In this document: positions 61,502 to 64,000 of the stretch, piece after piece
Layout of the letters: each line of letters starts with the position of its first letter
Position numbering within the stretch: position 1 is the first letter of the stretch
Assembly (NCBI RefSeq): GCF_008017455.1
Contig: NZ_VRTY01000021.1
Coordinates: 1-64,000 of the forward strand
DNA from: Pontibacter qinzhouensis
GTDB taxonomy: Bacteria > Bacteroidota > Bacteroidia > Cytophagales > Hymenobacteraceae
Direction: 5' to 3'
DNA: 64,000 bases
The notes under the pieces: model-generated
What the model was told of the DNA's origin: nothing
The model's input: only the letters and a program-made list of their open reading frames with translations
Databases searched by the model: none
Translations under genes and position numbers: made by a program

Positions 61502-61559
61502 ACCCTTGACCCTATTTCCTGAAAAAGGCGTTGGAAGGGCATTTTCATTAGAATAATTT
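61502..61559 (+). repeat. 58-bp dispersed element, copy 21
   Basis: The closest copy to the consensus: left end ACCCTTGAC, centre GTTGGAAGGGCATTTT, right end CATTAGAATAATTT. It fills most of the 95-bp gap between two minus-strand genes. Confidence 0.88.
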
Positions 61560-61578
61560 AAACCGGCCCAAAGCAAAG

Positions 61579-62178
61579 TTAGAACATAAAGCCAAGGCGC
61601 AGCGAAAGGCGTTTGTAGGTAATGCGTTCGTTTACCCGCACGCCCCAGCCCGTCATCGATTCGGTATCTACGCGCTGTTGTTTGTACCCCATGCTGAACA
61701 GGTAGGCTGTATTGTTGCCAGTTTGTACACGCAGGCCCAGAGCCGGGTTCAGCATCCAGCCACCGTCAGGTCGCTCGCCGGAGCGCCTGCCACTTAAAAA
61801 CGAAGCTCCGTAACCGGCATCCAGGCTGTAAAAAGGGCTAACACTGGTTTTAAGTAGTTCGCCTCTCAGGCCAAGGGCAATCGGGGTAATCAGAATGTTA
61901 TCGTAAAAATCGAAACCTACGGTGCCGCCAATAGCAAACAGGCGGTGCGCCCGGTAGCCGTTAAAAATTTGTACGCTGGGCGACGCCATATAAGTTGGTG
62001 GGTTATTGAATGGGTTGGTTATTTTTCCATACAAAAAGCCCATTTCCACCGAACCCAAGTAGCCGGTACTGGTTGGCAAAGCTTCTTCAGCGGGAGCACA
62101 CGGTTGTGCCTGCGCCGCTGAAGAAGAAAAGATAAGTATTGAAAAAAGCAGAAGAAGCAGGGCCGAAAAATGTTTCAT
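61579..62178 (-). CDS. Outer-membrane beta-barrel-like protein, unknown function
   Basis: A 199-residue exported protein. The signal peptide covers about 1-24 (ends AAQAQ). The mature part alternates short amphipathic strands (LGSVEMGFLYGKI, FAIGGTVGFDFY, PIALGLRGELL, YLFSMGYKQQ) and ends LRLGFMF, with the terminal phenylalanine expected of an outer-membrane barrel. The start codon directly abuts the stop of the LVIVD gene, so the two are cotranscribed and may form a pair at the outer membrane. Confidence 0.72.
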   Translation of the reverse strand: MKHFSALLLLLFSILIFSSSAAQAQPCAPAEEALPTSTGYLGSVEMGFLYGKITNPFNNPPTYMASPSVQIFNGYRAHRLFAIGGTVGFDFYDNILITPIALGLRGELLKTSVSPFYSLDAGYGASFLSGRRSGERPDGGWMLNPALGLRVQTGNNTAYLFSMGYKQQRVDTESMTGWGVRVNERITYKRLSLRLGFMF

Positions 62179-63471
62179 TTAAATGGTTTTGCTGGCGATA
62201 GGAATTTTACTCAGGAGTTTTATCTGGCTTACGTTGCGGTAGTCGTATTGGTAAAGCCCATCTTTACCGATCATGAGCAGGCTGGTGCCTAGCGGAATTA
62301 CATCGTAAGCATCGTGTTCTTTAAAGTGCGCCAGCAGGCTTTCGCTTACTTTGAGGTGGTTTTTGATGTCAAATACTTTCAGGCCAAACTGACCTTCGCA
62401 GAGGAAGAGCGTAGATTGGTCTATGCCCAGGCCGTGAGGGTTCTGCATGGGGTACGTTTTGAGTAATTTTGGGCTGCGGGCATTGCTTACATCAATTACA
62501 TCGAGCTGGTTTGTAAAGCCGGCACAGGCGGTGCCGGAACGCAACGTAACCCATGCCAGATTTCCCTCCACTACCACCGGGTCGCAGCTGTTAACGTGGG
62601 CGTAGGTGGAGAGGTGCTGCGGCGAAGTCGGGTTGCTGTTGTCGTAAATGTGCATGCCCGTTGTAGAACCTATAAAGAGCTTGTCGTTGTACGGGAAAAT
62701 GGTTTCGATACCCCAGCCCAGGTTTATTTTGTTGCCGGGTTGCGGCTCAGCGGCATTGCTCACATCAAACACCTGCATATGCGAGAGGCTTATGGCGTAA
62801 AGGTGGTTGCCCGTAATAGTGAAACGCGCCATAGAGCCACCTTTGCCAGCCCCACCAGCAACACTTCCGGCCGATGAAAACTCCATAAAGCGATTGCCGA
62901 CATCCATCTGCGTAAACATCCACGGGTTCCTGTGGATCCGGCTATTATAGCTCTCCACCGATTCGGTAATAGTTTTTTCCTCGTACCTGGCAATAAAGAT
63001 TCTAGCTGTGTCGTGCACAAGCATACCATAATTCGGGAAAATATTTTCTACCCGCTTTACCAGTTTTACATCCAGTGGGTTGCTGATATCAAGGGCCACC
63101 AGGTCTATGTAGCTATCGGCATACAAGATGTTTCCTTTAACGGCCATATCCACACTACCCGGAATTTCTACAAAGCTGATAAACTGGGGCGATGCAGGAT
63201 TGGCATTGTTGATGATGTGTATGCCTTTGTCTACTTCGTTTATAAACAGGTAATTTCCTTTTACATAGATTTTGCCGGGGGTTTGTAGTCCACGGGGCGT
63301 ACTTACTTTCACAGCCTGTTTCAGGTCGGCGCGCAGCATCAGTACCGGCTCCTGCACGGTATAGGTAATGGTGGTTTCCACCTCATCGGTACAGGAACTC
63401 AGCAACAGGGCCGGCAGCAACAGCAACATAGCCAGGAGCTGTTGCGATAGGAGTAAAGCTTTATTTTTCAT
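62179..63471 (-). CDS. LVIVD-repeat beta-propeller lipoprotein
   Basis: A 430-residue lipoprotein. The leader LLALLLLPALLLSSC-like segment (LLLLPALLLSSC) ends in a lipobox cysteine near residue 27. Repeats of the LVIVD type follow: GIHIINNANPASPQFISFVE, LVALDISNPLDVKLVKRVE, MQVFDVSNAAEPQPG, MHIYDNSNPTSPQHLSTY and LDVIDVSNARSPKLLKTY, building a surface propeller probably used for binding. I chose the second Met (63471); a start at 63477 adds two residues. The next gene begins at once after its stop. Confidence 0.82.
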   Translation of the reverse strand: MKNKALLLSQQLLAMLLLLPALLLSSCTDEVETTITYTVQEPVLMLRADLKQAVKVSTPRGLQTPGKIYVKGNYLFINEVDKGIHIINNANPASPQFISFVEIPGSVDMAVKGNILYADSYIDLVALDISNPLDVKLVKRVENIFPNYGMLVHDTARIFIARYEEKTITESVESYNSRIHRNPWMFTQMDVGNRFMEFSSAGSVAGGAGKGGSMARFTITGNHLYAISLSHMQVFDVSNAAEPQPGNKINLGWGIETIFPYNDKLFIGSTTGMHIYDNSNPTSPQHLSTYAHVNSCDPVVVEGNLAWVTLRSGTACAGFTNQLDVIDVSNARSPKLLKTYPMQNPHGLGIDQSTLFLCEGQFGLKVFDIKNHLKVSESLLAHFKEHDAYDVIPLGTSLLMIGKDGLYQYDYRNVSQIKLLSKIPIASKTI

Positions 63472-63629
63472 ATGCAAAGCATTAGAGGGTTACACTTTTT
63501 TCTTGTCTACTCACATGACCCCAAACCTGTGCTAATGGTTGTAAGCACACCAGAAAATTATGCAATTATTTTGTCGCATCAGAACAAAATCTTCCAACGC
63601 TTCTAAATGTCGCGGATAAGCTGACGGAG

Positions 63630-63686
63630 ACCCTTGGAAGAAAAAGCCTAAAATAGCTTTGGAAGGGCATTTTTATTAGAAGAATT
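63630..63686 (+). repeat. 58-bp dispersed element, copy 22
   Basis: Left end ACCCTTGGA, centre GCTTTGGAAGGGCATTTTT, right end ATTAGAAGAATT, with one A-to-G change near the right end. Confidence 0.8.
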
Positions 63687-63768
63687 GGGATGATTGCGAA
63701 TCATGTCGGTAACATTACTCCAGGAAGTATTTTTAGCCAAGTACATGCAGCTAAAACCTGTCGGGTAA

Positions 63769-63826
63769 ACCCTTGGCAAAATTCTGATGCAAAATCTTCT
63801 GGAGGCTGATTTCATTCGAATAATTT
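63769..63826 (+). repeat. 58-bp dispersed element, copy 23
   Basis: Left end ACCCTTGGCAAAATTCTGAT, centre TCTTCTGGAGGCTGATTT, right end CATTCGAATAATTT. Nearly the same as copy 9, 43 kb away. Confidence 0.85.
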
Positions 63827-63941
63827 AGAAACAACACGCAAACAGGTTTATTTACTCGACAAGCCTTCCTTGTACGTACTAAATATGATTCACAGGCACA
63901 TGTTTCCTGAGCGAGTAGAGTACTATTATTTATCAGGAAGT

Positions 63942-64000
63942 ATGTTTAAAAAAGCTAGAGCACTTTGCCTGCCACTGCTGATAAGCGCATCTTTCTGCCC
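63942..64000 (+). CDS. Start of an exported protein, cut by the window end
   Basis: An open frame runs to the window edge, beginning MFKKARALCLPLLISASFC, which has the shape of a signal peptide or lipoprotein leader (basic start, hydrophobic core, cysteine). AGGAAG before the ATG could be a ribosome-binding site. In-frame Met codons also occur at 63900 and 63885 but would put polar sequence before the leader. Nothing can be said of function. Confidence 0.45.
   Translation, partial: MFKKARALCLPLLISASFC

Larger units (their letters stand above)
63472..63941. other. Intergenic region between divergent envelope genes
   Basis: 470 bases with two plus-oriented 58-bp elements (63630-63686 and 63769-63826), 82 bp apart. 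No operator or other gene was seen. Confidence 0.6.

Noticed and set aside
343-63826. CRISPR array made of the 58-bp elements
   Set aside because: The copies are scattered singly in many spacers, in both directions, without regular spacing or cas genes.
343-63826. 58-bp element as a standard promoter
   Set aside because: Orientation relative to the next gene is mixed, several copies lie between converging genes, and no Bacteroidota -33/-7 (TTTG/TAnnTTTG) pair is conserved in it.
1-64000. tRNA, rRNA, insertion sequence or prophage genes
   Set aside because: None seen by eye: no transposase or integrase motifs among the translated frames and no recognisable tRNA or rRNA sequence.

Overview
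The window looks like chromosomal DNA of a Bacteroidota member, most likely order Cytophagales and probably family Hymenobacteraceae (Pontibacter-like). The pointers are three SusC/SusD pairs, a C-terminal type IX secretion (T9SS) sorting domain, a TonB-linked zinc-finger anti-sigma factor, and mid-range GC coding DNA with AT-rich spacers full of dispersed repeats. The genus is inference. I see no tRNA, rRNA, CRISPR array, transposase or prophage gene.

Layout. 0.5-4.1 kb (+): a siderophore-type TonB receptor and a PepSY membrane protein behind two operator-like palindromes, probably an iron-uptake operon. 4.2-6.0 kb (-): a T9SS-exported protein of unknown function. 6.8-26.5 kb (+): a Gfo/Idh/MocA oxidoreductase, a GH31 glycosidase, a large DUF4450-type lipoprotein, L-rhamnose mutarotase, a GH106 alpha-L-rhamnosidase, an FG-GAP propeller protein and a SusC/SusD pair. 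27-31 kb: an ECF sigma factor and an anti-sigma/TonB fusion (-), divergent from a VWA protein (+). 31.6-35.3 kb (+): a seven-PAS soluble histidine kinase and a single-domain response regulator. 35.4-48.7 kb (-): PL11 rhamnogalacturonan lyase, GH105, GH2, a second GH106, a secreted PL22 oligogalacturonate lyase and a polysaccharide deacetylase. 49.2-60.0 kb (-): two SusC/SusD pairs. 60.9-63.5 kb (-): a small lipoprotein, an outer-membrane barrel and an LVIVD propeller lipoprotein.

The enzymes fit one task, breaking down rhamnogalacturonan/pectin. SusC/SusD pairs import oligosaccharides. PL11 cuts the backbone, GH105 removes the unsaturated uronic acid left by lyases, GH106 enzymes release rhamnose, GH2 trims side chains, PL22 handles unsaturated oligogalacturonate, and the mutarotase interconverts rhamnose anomers. 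A near-palindrome (AACAAACGTTYGT) lies 67-97 nt upstream of four start codons (GH31, GH105, deacetylase/PL22 and the T9SS protein). It looks like a shared LacI-type operator, although no LacI-type gene is in the window.

The least explained feature is a 58-bp intergenic element with conserved ends and a central hairpin. There are about 23 copies or partial copies, in both orientations, nearly all outside genes. A separate 35-bp repeat family (five copies) often lies near it. Coordinates and alignments were read by eye; family assignments come from recognised motifs, not database searches.
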